From: a virus
DNA: 28,340 nucleotides
Reading direction: 5' to 3' (one strand)
IMG/VR virus record: IMGVR_UViG_3300032289_001132
Coordinates: 1 to 28,340 of that record
The translations under genes were made by a program, and so were the position numbers. Below the pieces are notes generated by a model. The model made no database searches. It worked only from the letters and a program-made list of their open reading frames with translations, and had not been told where the DNA came from. Within the stretch, counting starts at the first letter, position 1. Each line of letters begins with the position of its first letter. Positions 14,473-21,092 of the stretch are shown piece by piece.

Positions 14473-15233
14473 GGTTTTGATTTTTTGGGGCGCAATGCCA
14501 TGCGATACCATTTGATTGCGTTGGGCAACGCGCCGTTGATGGCGTCTTGCGCCGCATTGCTGGAAAGCACGGATTTGTCGGCGGAATGCGCAACGTTGTT
14601 TGTGAGTTTTACGACTGGCGCGAAAAGGTTTTTTGACAGTGAGCTTGACCCTGTGGTGGATGTTTTTTGAGCGTATCCTATGTAACCTGCGCCGATTGTG
14701 ATTCTCTGCGACCCGGTCTGCTTTCCGGCTAGGTCTTTGCCCGCCGCAAGCCACCCGCCCTTTGCTTGTCCAATTTCCTTGGCGCGGAGTTTGACGGCAC
14801 GCTCTACCGTTTTACGGATGGCAACGCGGCGATCTTCTACGGGCAATTTTGGCGTGCGCCTGCGCCTGCGGGTGCGGTTAATGCGAATCCACTGGTTGAC
14901 CTCTGCCTCGCTCGTTAGAAACTTACGGGTTGGCATGTAGTATGTCTTACCTTGATTCGTGACTTTCCAACCGCTTGCCGTGCGCGTTGCGGAATCCACA
15001 ACAAGGATCACATTAAAAACGTCTGCCCAAATTGCGCCAAGCTGAGTATTTTTTGCGTCGGTTGCAGACTTTCCGCCACCACGCCCGCCAAACACGGCAG
15101 TCGCCACGGCGAGTTCACGGGCAGCTTGAACGCCCCATCGCACCGTGGCTTGTTCCGTGCTGTCGCCAAATTGACGAGCATAACGCTCAATAGAGCGTTG
15201 CAGCTTACCCATGTCAATCTCGGCGCGTGCCAC
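14469..15233 (-). CDS. minor neck/tail protein (HK97 gp10-like candidate)
   Basis: The 254-residue, strongly basic protein starts at a GTG at 15233, which is placed exactly 6 bp after a -10-like hexamer; an ATG eight codons in is the alternative. The N-terminal helix (DMGKLQRSIERYARQFGDST) followed by TVRWGVQAARELAVATAVFG is the pattern of tail-completion proteins. A cluster of arginines (RINRTRRRRRTPKLP) near residue 120 could bind DNA at the neck. The C-terminus is lysine-rich. Position between connector and tail terminator supports a neck role. Confidence 0.6.
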   Translation of the reverse strand: MARAEIDMGKLQRSIERYARQFGDSTEQATVRWGVQAARELAVATAVFGGRGGGKSATDAKNTQLGAIWADVFNVILVVDSATRTASGWKVTNQGKTYYMPTRKFLTSEAEVNQWIRINRTRRRRRTPKLPVEDRRVAIRKTVERAVKLRAKEIGQAKGGWLAAGKDLAGKQTGSQRITIGAGYIGYAQKTSTTGSSSLSKNLFAPVVKLTNNVAHSADKSVLSSNAAQDAINGALPNAIKWYRMALRPKKSKP

Positions 15234-15268
15234 GCCGACACGATAGCGTCATCCCTGCCATCTGTCAA
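15234..15268 (-). promoter_or_regulatory. sigma70-like promoter, leaderless, before the GTG at 15233
   Basis: Minus-strand reading: TTGACA (15268-15263), 17-bp spacer, TATCGT (15245-15240), 6 bp GTCGGC, then the GTG start at 15233. The element overlaps the last codons of the ligase gene. Its geometry equals that of the other leaderless promoter candidates in the window and supports the GTG as the true start. Confidence 0.5.
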
Positions 15269-15782
15269 TGTCGTCTGTTAGACGCTTGACCTTGATGACG
15301 TCGCCGCTGCGTCCTGGTCGATACTCGCTGCCGGGGCGGCGGATGACAAGACCCTCGCCGCCAAGGCTCACGATGTGAGACTCCAGTGCCGCGAGTTGCC
15401 CGTGGCCGCACAAGTCGAGATGGTCAACCTTTTTGCAATGCGGCGGCAAGTCAATTTCCGCAAGCGCGGCGTTGCGCTCTTCAAACGTGCCGACGTCGGC
15501 AAGATCAAAAACCATGAAATAGACGCCGTGCCAATCGCTACCTTTGTGTTGGATCGTGGAGCGCAACGCGTCAAACGTGCCGCGTCCCATCCAAAGCTCG
15601 CCGTCAAGTCGAACGTCGGCAGGCAACCCGGCAATAAACCATGCGGGAGGATTGAGGTTTTTCCCGTGGCGAGTGACAAGTTTGCTTCCCGTCCATATTG
15701 CGCGAACGCCATCGAATTTCTCGCTGGCCCACCATCCGGTAACGTCGGCGGGGATTTCAGTGGTTAGGAGTTGCGCTTGCAT
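15249..15782 (-). CDS. minimal ATP-dependent DNA ligase (nucleotidyltransferase domain only)
   Basis: The 177-residue protein has the ligase adenylation motifs in order: motif I Lys22-x-Asp24-Gly25-x-Arg27 (SEKFDGVRAIW), motif III LDGELW with Glu62, VFDL at 92-94, motif IV GGEGLVIRR with Glu143, and motif V DVIKVKR with Lys164 and Lys166. Lys22 would carry AMP. The start SEKFDGVRA resembles the short bacterial Lig E type, but there is no signal peptide and no C-terminal OB domain; the protein ends about 11 residues after motif V. It lies within the connector genes. It could seal nicks in DNA before packaging, or be a relic. Adenylation looks feasible from the residues; nick sealing without an OB domain is uncertain. 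Confidence 0.85.
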   Translation of the reverse strand: MQAQLLTTEIPADVTGWWASEKFDGVRAIWTGSKLVTRHGKNLNPPAWFIAGLPADVRLDGELWMGRGTFDALRSTIQHKGSDWHGVYFMVFDLADVGTFEERNAALAEIDLPPHCKKVDHLDLCGHGQLAALESHIVSLGGEGLVIRRPGSEYRPGRSGDVIKVKRLTDDIDRWQG

Positions 15783-15853
15783 GGCTAGACCTTGACAAAA
15801 TCCTCCGCTGAATCAAGAACTGTTAGATCAAAACCGCTGGAACGCTTGCGGCT

Positions 15854-16084
15854 CTAGGCGATTTCCTTAAATTTTTTTCTAGTGAAGTGAAATTTTCCAC
15901 CACAAGCAGAGCATTCGACGGCGACAAAATCCTCATGCCCGTAGTATTTGGCAACCGGAATTCGCTCAATACTGACGATAATTCTTGTGTCTTCGTTTTT
16001 GCAAAATGGACACATTTCGTCCATCGGGCGTTCGGGGTGTGTGTATGCGCCTGGATTGTGCGCCTTGCTTGGGTGTATTTTCAT
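15854..16084 (-). CDS. zinc-ribbon protein (76 aa)
   Basis: The 76-residue protein has two cysteine pairs, CPFC at about residues 25-28 and CSAC at about 58-61, forming a four-cysteine zinc ribbon around a strand-rich core (RIIVSIERIPVAKYYGHEDF). The end (KFHFTRKKFKEIA) is basic. This matches the Lar-like or restriction-alleviation-type small zinc ribbons found in phages, although only the fold can be stated. It overlaps the connector gene upstream by ATGA. About 70 bp separate it from the ligase; that gap holds a TCTAAC and a weak 4-bp hairpin. Confidence 0.72.
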   Translation of the reverse strand: MKIHPSKAHNPGAYTHPERPMDEMCPFCKNEDTRIIVSIERIPVAKYYGHEDFVAVECSACGGKFHFTRKKFKEIA

Positions 16085-16398
16085 GCTCGTGTTTCTGTGG
16101 TCAAATTGAGAGTAGCAAACGTCCCTCCAGCGTTGTCGATCCTGTCAAGACGCCATTGCTGCCCGCGTGCTGTCACAAGCGCGTTGACGCGGAATGCGGA
16201 GGTCAAGCGAGACGATGGCAATACCGCCGTCATCATCTTTTCCGGCTCATTGCGTCCATCGGTAAAGTCAAGCCCGGCATCCTGATCGGCTAGCACGGCG
16301 AGCACGGTTGACGCGCCTGCCGTGATCGATTCTTCACCGATGATCGTTGCCGCTTGCAAGTGTATTCGCGTGGTGAATGATTGGAGCGCGGATGGCAT
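16081..16398 (-). CDS. head-tail connector / stopper-like protein (105 aa)
   Basis: A 105-residue protein beginning MPSALQSFTTRIHLQAATII, with a hydrophobic first half, the acidic GLDFTDGRNEPEKMMTAVLP loop and a strand-rich C-terminus (NALVTARGQQWRLDRIDNAG). Small proteins with a final GxxWRVD/xxI pattern after the capsid gene are typical head-completion or stopper proteins (FII/gp16-like fold). It has its own promoter-like element with leaderless spacing and a terminator just upstream, so it begins a new transcript. Confidence 0.6.
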   Translation of the reverse strand: MPSALQSFTTRIHLQAATIIGEESITAGASTVLAVLADQDAGLDFTDGRNEPEKMMTAVLPSSRLTSAFRVNALVTARGQQWRLDRIDNAGGTFATLNLTTETRA

Positions 16399-16432
16399 GG
16401 GGAAATCCTAACGGGTTTCGGTTAGATTGCAA
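16399..16432 (-). promoter_or_regulatory. promoter with CTAAC-N8-GTTAG dyad before the connector operon
   Basis: Minus strand: TTGCAA (16432-16427), 16-bp spacer, TAGGAT (16410-16405), 6 bp TTCCCC, ATG at 16398. The spacer contains TCTAAC, and GTTAG overlaps the -10 start, giving CTAAC-8 bp-GTTAG (16408-16425). It directly follows a strong terminator, as expected for a fresh transcription start. Confidence 0.55.
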
Positions 16433-16436
16433 CGCA

Positions 16437-16466
16437 AAACGCGGGGCCATTGCTGACCCCGCGTTT
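16437..16466 (-). terminator. strong hairpin terminator after the 120-aa head gene
   Basis: A perfect 10-bp inverted repeat (AAACGCGGGG at 16437-16446; CCCCGCGTTT at 16457-16466) with a 10-base loop. On the minus strand the second arm runs into TTTTGCGTT. It lies about 30 bp after the stop at 16497 and just before the connector promoter. Confidence 0.75.
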
Positions 16467-16496
16467 GACACGATACACGAACCAATTCAGGGAGAG

Positions 16497-16859
16497 TTAG
16501 TATTCAATACCCAAAGCATCGAGGCGTTCGCGTGCCTCTTTTACGTCCTTCTTGCGGGCGTCGCCTTGGGCGGTTTCGATCAACTCCGCAATCGCCTCGG
16601 CGGTTTCATCGTCCGTTTCGATTTCGGGTTGCTCGGGGGATTTTTCGATCACAATTTCGTCAATCGCGGGGGCGGGCGAGTCATCACGCAAAACCAATCC
16701 TTTCGGGTTGGATTTTGCCTTGGACGGCACCGGGCGAATGAAAGCATAGCACTCGTTAGACGACGCTTTCAGCTTTTGGATTACTTCGTCCGCATTTTGA
16801 TGGACGGAAACGACTGGGTCGCCGTTGACGATTTCGAGGAAAAAGGATGGTTTTTTCAT
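16497..16859 (-). CDS. hypothetical head-associated protein (120 aa)
   Basis: The 120-residue protein starts MKKPSFFLEIVNGDPVVSVH. A short beta/alpha N-terminal unit is followed by a linker with KSNPKGLVLRDDSPAPAIDE, then a very acidic helical tail (DDETAEAIAELIETAQGDAR). It follows the major capsid gene, where head decoration or maturation proteins are often encoded. The gene is bracketed by two strong hairpins and I see no promoter of its own, so it would depend on read-through of the first hairpin. No family is recognised. Confidence 0.65.
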   Translation of the reverse strand: MKKPSFFLEIVNGDPVVSVHQNADEVIQKLKASSNECYAFIRPVPSKAKSNPKGLVLRDDSPAPAIDEIVIEKSPEQPEIETDDETAEAIAELIETAQGDARKKDVKEARERLDALGIEY

Positions 16860-16870
16860 GGGTGAAATTT

Positions 16871-16901
16871 GGCGCGGGCAGGGTAGAAGCCTGCCCGCGC
16901 C
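16871..16901 (-). terminator. 12-bp hairpin after the major capsid gene
   Basis: GGCGCGGGCAGG (16871-16882) and CCTGCCCGCGCC (16890-16901) form a perfect 12-bp stem with a 7-base loop, 16 bp beyond the capsid stop. On the minus strand only AAATTT follows, so it may be an attenuator or an mRNA-stabilising end instead of a complete terminator. A TCTAAC lies at its 5' edge. Confidence 0.7.
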
Positions 16902-16916
16902 TGTTAGATGTTAAAA

Positions 16917-17801
16917 TTAGGCGGTCACGACGCGGACACCGTAGTCCATGCCGACGGCAACACCGTAGAGCAAGCCAACGGAATACTTGAGTTCGCCCGC
17001 GTTCGGGTCATACCAGCGGCGGAATTGAACGGGGAGGTTCAAGCCGGGGATGGTGATGTTCTCGACTTCGACGCCAGCTTGGGTTGCGCCAGTCGAATCG
17101 ACTCCACGGCCTGCCATGAGGAGCGCGGAACGATGGAATGCAAACGCGGCGAGGTTTTGGCTATTGGCATCGCATTGGTCGGATTCGTAAATGTTAAATC
17201 CGGCAACGCGGGGAGCGGTGGCCTCGGCCTTGTTAGAATCCATGCCGGGGAATTCCGCGGAGTTCAGGGTCTTGACAATCGATCCGTAGTGACCAGGAGC
17301 GGCCCAAATGGTGCGGCCTGCTTTCGGTGCCTTTTTGGTATTGGTAAGCGACGTTCCAAGATCGACGATGTCATCGCGGTCAAAGTTGGCGGCGGTGATG
17401 GTGGTGGAGGTGGCGAAGTTGCCGGAAACGACGAGGTTCCAAATATCGCCAAAGACTTTCGTGCCGACAGCTTGAAGCGCGGGCGAAATGAAAAGGTCAT
17501 TGAGGAAGATGGACGATTTCGAGCGTTCAGCATCACCGAATCCATAGACGAATCCAAAGAACGAATCAAGCGTGACGGTCTTGGCGGTCAGCGTGGTGTT
17601 TTGGCTGGTGTAGCCGCTCGAAAGATCGACTGCGCTAGGCACGGTTGGAAAGCGAGTTGTTACCGACGCGCCTTCTTGGGCGATGTCGCTTGAAAAGTCC
17701 GTAATCACACCGTTGAGTGGCGCGAAAAGGGCTTGAAGATGGGGAAGGGTTTCTTCCGCGATTTGGGCGAGATTGACACCCGCGATGGTATTGGTAGCCA
17801 T
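16917..17801 (-). CDS. major capsid protein (HK97-fold candidate)
   Basis: The 294-residue protein begins MATNTIAGVNLAQIAEETLP. It contains segments typical of phage coat proteins: RFPTVPSAVDLSSGYTSQNT in the N-arm and E-loop region, then a spine-helix area (LFISPALQAVGTKVFGDIWN), IWAAPGHYGSIVKTLN near 170-185, and FHRSALLMAGRG plus the terminal LKYSVGLLYGVAVGMDYGVR in the A-domain. It directly follows the protease/scaffold gene, as in lambda-like head modules. There is no long N-terminal delta domain, in agreement with a separately made scaffold. It is the coat protein by position and pattern; the exact family was not computed. Confidence 0.85.
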   Translation of the reverse strand: MATNTIAGVNLAQIAEETLPHLQALFAPLNGVITDFSSDIAQEGASVTTRFPTVPSAVDLSSGYTSQNTTLTAKTVTLDSFFGFVYGFGDAERSKSSIFLNDLFISPALQAVGTKVFGDIWNLVVSGNFATSTTITAANFDRDDIVDLGTSLTNTKKAPKAGRTIWAAPGHYGSIVKTLNSAEFPGMDSNKAEATAPRVAGFNIYESDQCDANSQNLAAFAFHRSALLMAGRGVDSTGATQAGVEVENITIPGLNLPVQFRRWYDPNAGELKYSVGLLYGVAVGMDYGVRVVTA

Positions 17802-17824
17802 AATGGTTTAGGGGTTGGAGATTA

Positions 17825-18298
17825 TTAGGATTTGATGGAAAGGATTTTTTTGTGCTTGGCGAAGTATTCGGAACGCTCTTGCCCGGCTGGCATAGCTGCA
17901 AACTTGGCGCGGATTTCGGCGTGAGTTTCGCTGGCTTCCGGCTCTGGAATCGGTGCCGTCTGCCCAACGCTTGCTAGCATTGCAATGGCTTGCTCGCCTG
18001 CGGATGCCTTGGCGGCTTCCACTTCCAATTCAAGCGCGGCAACCCTGGCGTTAGATTCGCTGATTGCGGTGGCAAACTCGGAAACTCGGTTTTCAAGATC
18101 GACGATCTTTTCGTCGCGCTCGCCAATGGTCGCGGCATGCGTGGCGATGGTTTCTTGCGCGGTGGCAAGTTCGCTTTGCAAAGCGTTGACCTGCTCGGCG
18201 GAGGCGTTGGCGTTGCTTTCAAGCTCGTCGATACGTGCTTGCGCGGCGACGAGTTCTTCGGGCGCGGCGGATTTGAAGATTGAGGCAAGGAAGCTCAT
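17825..18298 (-). CDS. nested in-frame scaffold protein (internal start in the protease gene)
   Basis: An ATG at 18298, codon 212 of the protease frame, would give a 157-residue protein starting MSFLASIFKSAAPEELVAAQ, made of the coiled-coil scaffold region alone. The arrangement copies lambda C/Nu3, where an internal start in the protease gene yields the scaffold. Here a TTGACA/TAGTTC pair lies directly before the ATG. A scaffold is needed in many more copies than the protease, which gives a reason for separate expression. Expression from this start is inferred, not shown. Confidence 0.6.
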   Translation of the reverse strand: MSFLASIFKSAAPEELVAAQARIDELESNANASAEQVNALQSELATAQETIATHAATIGERDEKIVDLENRVSEFATAISESNARVAALELEVEAAKASAGEQAIAMLASVGQTAPIPEPEASETHAEIRAKFAAMPAGQERSEYFAKHKKILSIKS

Positions 18299-18931
18299 GC
18301 CCGAAGAACTAACAGATTCGGTTAGATTGTCAAGCGACTTGTTAGACGCGGATTTTTCGGTTATGAATCCAAGCTCGAAAGCCTGCGACTCATTCATCCA
18401 TGTTTCCGCAAGCATGAGTTGGCGAATCTTTTCCTTGTCGTATCCGCTGCGCTTGGCGTAGGTGGTTGCAATGTCGTTAGAAATGCTTTCGAGCAAGTCG
18501 CCCGTGCGCTTCATGGCGCGGGCGTCTCCCCATACGGCGGAGGATGCTTCATGGATCATGATGCGGGCGTTTTCCGCCATTGTGCGCCGGTCGCCAGCCA
18601 TAAGAATCACGCTGCCCATACTAGCGGCGATTGAGTCAACGTGAGTGTGAATCATGACGCCGCGATCACTCATGCCACGCAATGCGTTGTAGATTCGCTG
18701 ACCTTCAAACACGCTGCCGCCGGGAGAGTTGATTTCGACGGTGACGGTTTCCAAGGCGTCATCCGCTGCACATACGATGTCGCCAATCCGCATTCCAGCG
18801 GCGACAGCATCCGGCCCGTAAAGCCGTTCCAACTCTTCAATGAGCTTGTCGGCGGATTCCTTGTAGACGCCGCTATTGAGCTTCAACTTGCCCTTGCGGT
18901 TTTCGATTTGGAGAAATTCAGTCTTCATCAT
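17825..18931 (-). CDS. prohead protease, ClpP/S49-like, with C-terminal scaffold domain
   Basis: Numbering from the ATG at 18931 (368 aa; an ATG at 18961 and one at 18928 are alternatives). The protease part, to about residue 195, has the NSPGGSVFEGQRIYNAL oxyanion segment, catalytic Ser104 in SIAASMGS and His127 in RIMIHEAS, matching ClpP-fold head maturation proteases. Residues 212-368 are a long acidic coiled coil (VAAQARIDELESNANASAEQ; IGERDEKIVDLENRVSEFAT), the expected scaffold, ending in KHKKILSIKS. The protease would cut portal, scaffold or coat during head maturation. It overlaps the end of the portal gene, and an internal start with its own promoter-like element may give the scaffold alone. 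Confidence 0.88.
   Translation of the reverse strand: MMKTEFLQIENRKGKLKLNSGVYKESADKLIEELERLYGPDAVAAGMRIGDIVCAADDALETVTVEINSPGGSVFEGQRIYNALRGMSDRGVMIHTHVDSIAASMGSVILMAGDRRTMAENARIMIHEASSAVWGDARAMKRTGDLLESISNDIATTYAKRSGYDKEKIRQLMLAETWMNESQAFELGFITEKSASNKSLDNLTESVSSSGMSFLASIFKSAAPEELVAAQARIDELESNANASAEQVNALQSELATAQETIATHAATIGERDEKIVDLENRVSEFATAISESNARVAALELEVEAAKASAGEQAIAMLASVGQTAPIPEPEASETHAEIRAKFAAMPAGQERSEYFAKHKKILSIKS
18299..18334 (-). promoter_or_regulatory. intragenic promoter with CTAAC-N7-GTTAG dyad, before nested scaffold start
   Basis: Minus strand: TTGACA (18334-18329), 16-bp spacer, TAGTTC (18312-18307), 8 bp, ATG at 18298. TTGACAATCTAAC is identical over 13 bases to the element before the gene at 20666, and both continue into CTGTTAGTT. 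CTAAC and GTTAG arms lie 7 bp apart (18310-18326). The element lies inside the protease coding frame. Confidence 0.55.
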
Positions 18932-20387
18932 CTTCGTGATTTTGAGGGGTTTCCTCGCCATTTTGCGGCGGGGTTTCGTTCGGGGTGATTAGATACATTT
19001 CGCGGGGGTCAATCGCCACGCTGTATTCCGCCTCTGCCTTTTGGCGGGCAATGGTGCGCATGGCGGCGATACGGGCGCGTTTATCCAAAAACGATTGCAG
19101 ATTGTTGCCGCGCCCTTCGATGATTTCGTCGAGGTTAACGTAGCCTGTCATCAAGCCTTCGCGCTCTGCCTTGGCTTCGCGCCCATCGTCAACCGTTAGG
19201 CGGGCAGGCATGGAAAAATCCCACATTGTGGGGGATTCCACGGCGGGGACAAGTCCACGCTGAGCAAAGACGCTGTAAGCCCATGCAAACGCCCGTTTTG
19301 AGTGCCACAAAATGCCTTGCTTTCGGCGAATGGCGTTGCGCGCTTTGACAATCTCGGCGCGTTCCGCTGTGCCTTGTCCCGGCCCTTTCCATGCGAGCGT
19401 AGTTGCCCATTCCGCACCGACGATAGCGTTGCGAATCAAGCGATCTTGGAAGGATTCCCATTCTTGACCGGGGTTTTGATGGGTGATTTGGTCGATCCGG
19501 TGTTGCCCGTCTCCAGGCTGATAATAAACGCCGCCGGGGAAGTTTTGAGACACCATCGCGCCCGCGCCTGTTAGATTTTCAACGTCATTCAGCGGGTCGT
19601 CAATGTCCGGCCCGCCCGTTTCATTGTTGATGATCAAGTGGAGCCGCGAAACGATCACTTGGCGCATCCGTTCATCTTGGATGCTAGCCATGCAATCCTT
19701 GATGTCTTCCAAGGCGTGCGAGAAAAGCGGATACCCGCGCCCTTGTTCGGCGTAGGCAGGGTCGAAGAAATGGATGACGTCGGATGCTGGCACTTGCTTG
19801 TATTCGCCGCCTCCAATCTCGAAAAGGTATCCGGCCGGCCTGCCGCTTGCGAAGTAAATGACGCCATCGCGGAGTCGGTATCCGTCAAACGTGCCACCCA
19901 CAACCCGGTCGCCCATCGTGCCGCTGTGGCATCGATGCGAGGGGACAAGCTGGATGCGCGGGAATTTGTCATCCCCCACGACCATGATCCAGAAACAGTC
20001 GCCGTCTCGATCCATTGAAACGCTTGTCAAATAAAGCATCTGCCACCAGTCAAACACCCCTCCGCGAATGTCGCATTGCGGATACCAGACGCTCTCCATG
20101 TATTTCGCCGCCTGTGCGCCGCGTTCGGGGTTTCCGCTGCCAACGTAGGATGGCAACCATGCCGCGCCAACGCTGAAATCGGCACGTTGATGCGCGATGG
20201 TTTTGATAACGCCAAAATTGAAAAACAATCGGTTAGAAAGGGCGGCGAGCGTGCGCCTGTCGCTTGTCGTAATCAGCTTGTCAATGTCGCCAATCAAACG
20301 GGCGTATTGCGGCCCGCGATAACGCGATTGATCCGCCGCGTGTGCGAAGCGGTAGGGGGTGCCAAATTGATCTAGGATTGTCGCCAT
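18918..20387 (-). CDS. portal protein, lambda gpB family
   Basis: The 489-residue protein is a lambda-type portal, the dodecameric DNA channel at the head vertex. Characteristic segments are an N-terminal arm (RGPQYARLIGDIDKLITTSD), DGDCFWIMVVGDDKFPRIQL, the VPASDVIHFFDPAYAEQGRG motif in the middle (VIHxF...RG), SFQDRLIRNAIVGAEWATTL, and GLMTGYVNLDEIIEGRGNNL near the C-terminus. The tail is acidic. The length fits the family. The ATG is three bases after the stop of the gpW-like gene (TTC-TAA-CCC-ATG), so a TCTAAC hexamer includes that stop. It is followed directly by the protease. Confidence 0.9.
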   Translation of the reverse strand: MATILDQFGTPYRFAHAADQSRYRGPQYARLIGDIDKLITTSDRRTLAALSNRLFFNFGVIKTIAHQRADFSVGAAWLPSYVGSGNPERGAQAAKYMESVWYPQCDIRGGVFDWWQMLYLTSVSMDRDGDCFWIMVVGDDKFPRIQLVPSHRCHSGTMGDRVVGGTFDGYRLRDGVIYFASGRPAGYLFEIGGGEYKQVPASDVIHFFDPAYAEQGRGYPLFSHALEDIKDCMASIQDERMRQVIVSRLHLIINNETGGPDIDDPLNDVENLTGAGAMVSQNFPGGVYYQPGDGQHRIDQITHQNPGQEWESFQDRLIRNAIVGAEWATTLAWKGPGQGTAERAEIVKARNAIRRKQGILWHSKRAFAWAYSVFAQRGLVPAVESPTMWDFSMPARLTVDDGREAKAEREGLMTGYVNLDEIIEGRGNNLQSFLDKRARIAAMRTIARQKAEAEYSVAIDPREMYLITPNETPPQNGEETPQNHEDDED

Positions 20388-20390
20388 GGG

Positions 20391-20666
20391 TTAGAAATAG
20401 GTTTTGGCTACGCGGGAAATAGGCTCGCCGAGGTCGAACATTTTGACGACAAGGCGCAACATTTGCAGACGGTTTCCCTGCGTCATCGGCCCAGACGTGG
20501 TGAATGTTTGCCCGTTGACGGTGCCGCTAGTCACCATTTGAGACGCGGCAGGATCGGTTGCAATAGCCAAGGCGAGGCTTGCAAATTCCGCACGAATGGC
20601 GGTAACGGACGCGGGGGTGTCCTTGGTCGCCTCATAGATCGTGCGTGCCGCGCCGAAAATGTCCAT
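20391..20666 (-). CDS. small head-module protein, gpW-like candidate (91 aa)
   Basis: A 91-residue protein starting MDIFGAARTIYEATKDTPAS, helical at both ends, with a short strand pair in the middle (GTVNGQTFTTSGPMTQGN). The middle resembles the beta-hairpin of small gpW-like head-tail joining proteins, and the location between terminase and portal matches gpW in lambda. It is longer than lambda gpW, so this is a candidate only. The ATG is preceded by a TTGACA promoter with leaderless spacing that would begin the portal-protease-capsid transcript. Confidence 0.55.
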   Translation of the reverse strand: MDIFGAARTIYEATKDTPASVTAIRAEFASLALAIATDPAASQMVTSGTVNGQTFTTSGPMTQGNRLQMLRLVVKMFDLGEPISRVAKTYF

Positions 20667-20701
20667 GCGCGGAAACTAACAGCGCGCTGTTAGATTGTCA
20701 A
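20667..20701 (-). promoter_or_regulatory. head-operon promoter containing an 18-bp palindrome (probable operator)
   Basis: Minus strand: TTGACA (20701-20696), 17-bp spacer, TAGTTT (20678-20673), 6 bp CCGCGC, ATG at 20666. The perfect palindrome CTAACAGCGCGCTGTTAG (20676-20693) fills the spacer and enters the -10. A factor bound there would compete with RNA polymerase. The same CTAAC/GTTAG arms occur in two other promoters of the window. Confidence 0.65.
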
Positions 20702-20712
20702 TCGTCGGGATT

Positions 20713-20895
20713 TCAGCGGATGCAAGCCACGATGCCCGCAATCCATCTGCTACGGCTCATGTCGCCGCGTAGCTCGTCAATTCTCGCCCATGTTGCGGGC
20801 GGCAAGTTGATGCTTGACGTTGTGACAGTGCGGCCTGTGCCGCTACCAGGCTTGCGACCTGCGCCTTCTCTTGCGCCTCCTCTGGTTGGTTTCAT
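20713..20895 (-). CDS. small RHH-like DNA-binding protein (60 aa)
   Basis: The 60-residue protein starts MKPTRGGAREGAGRKPGSGT. Its glycine/arginine-rich N-terminus (GGAREGAGRKPG) is shared with many small phage proteins, and the part RTVTTSSINLPPATWARIDE with GDMSRSRWIAG matches the strand-helix-helix layout of ribbon-helix-helix proteins. Such proteins usually bind DNA as dimers and could be the regulator of the nearby palindromic promoter, which is only a suggestion from position. Its start overlaps the upstream gene's stop by ATGA. Confidence 0.7.
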   Translation of the reverse strand: MKPTRGGAREGAGRKPGSGTGRTVTTSSINLPPATWARIDELRGDMSRSRWIAGIVACIR

Positions 20896-21092
20896 GCTGT
20901 TGCTTTAAGGTGGTCTTCGATCAATTCTTCTAAAAGTTGTTCGGTGTAAGTAGGCTGCCCCATGACTAGCTTTATGTAGTATTCCATTTTGCACTGCGTT
21001 GCGAAAGCGGGGTGAGGTTCTCCTGCTGCCGTGTAGTTGGTGAGGATGATTTCACTGAGTTGCTTGATTTTGTTTTGTGTGGTGTTGGACAT
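20892..21092 (-). CDS. small hypothetical protein (66 aa)
   Basis: I use the ATG at 21092 (MSNTTQNKIKQLSEIILTNY), not the TTG two codons earlier, because it lies exactly 6 bp after a -10 hexamer. The 66 residues are mostly helical (MEYYIKLVMGQPTYTEQLLE) and acidic at the end. No family is recognised. It begins the short cistron that carries the RHH-like gene and would run into the head operon. Confidence 0.65.
   Translation of the reverse strand: MSNTTQNKIKQLSEIILTNYTAAGEPHPAFATQCKMEYYIKLVMGQPTYTEQLLEELIEDHLKATA

Noticed and set aside
14473-14754. Longer N-terminus for the tail-terminator gene
   Set aside because: The added 94 codons overlap the upstream neck gene completely and are basic and non-globular; the ATGA-coupled ATG at 14472 is preferred.
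15795-15812. GGAGG upstream of the ligase ATG as a Shine-Dalgarno
   Set aside because: It lies more than 20 bp from the ATG, too far to act, and other starts do not use SD sequences.
15824-15853. CCGC...GCGG hairpin followed by TTTT before the ligase gene as a terminator
   Set aside because: The stem is only 4 bp with a 10-base loop; too weak to claim.
16908-17693. A 261-codon open frame on the plus strand opposite the major capsid gene
   Set aside because: Antisense shadow of a clearly recognisable capsid gene; no start context and no family resemblance.
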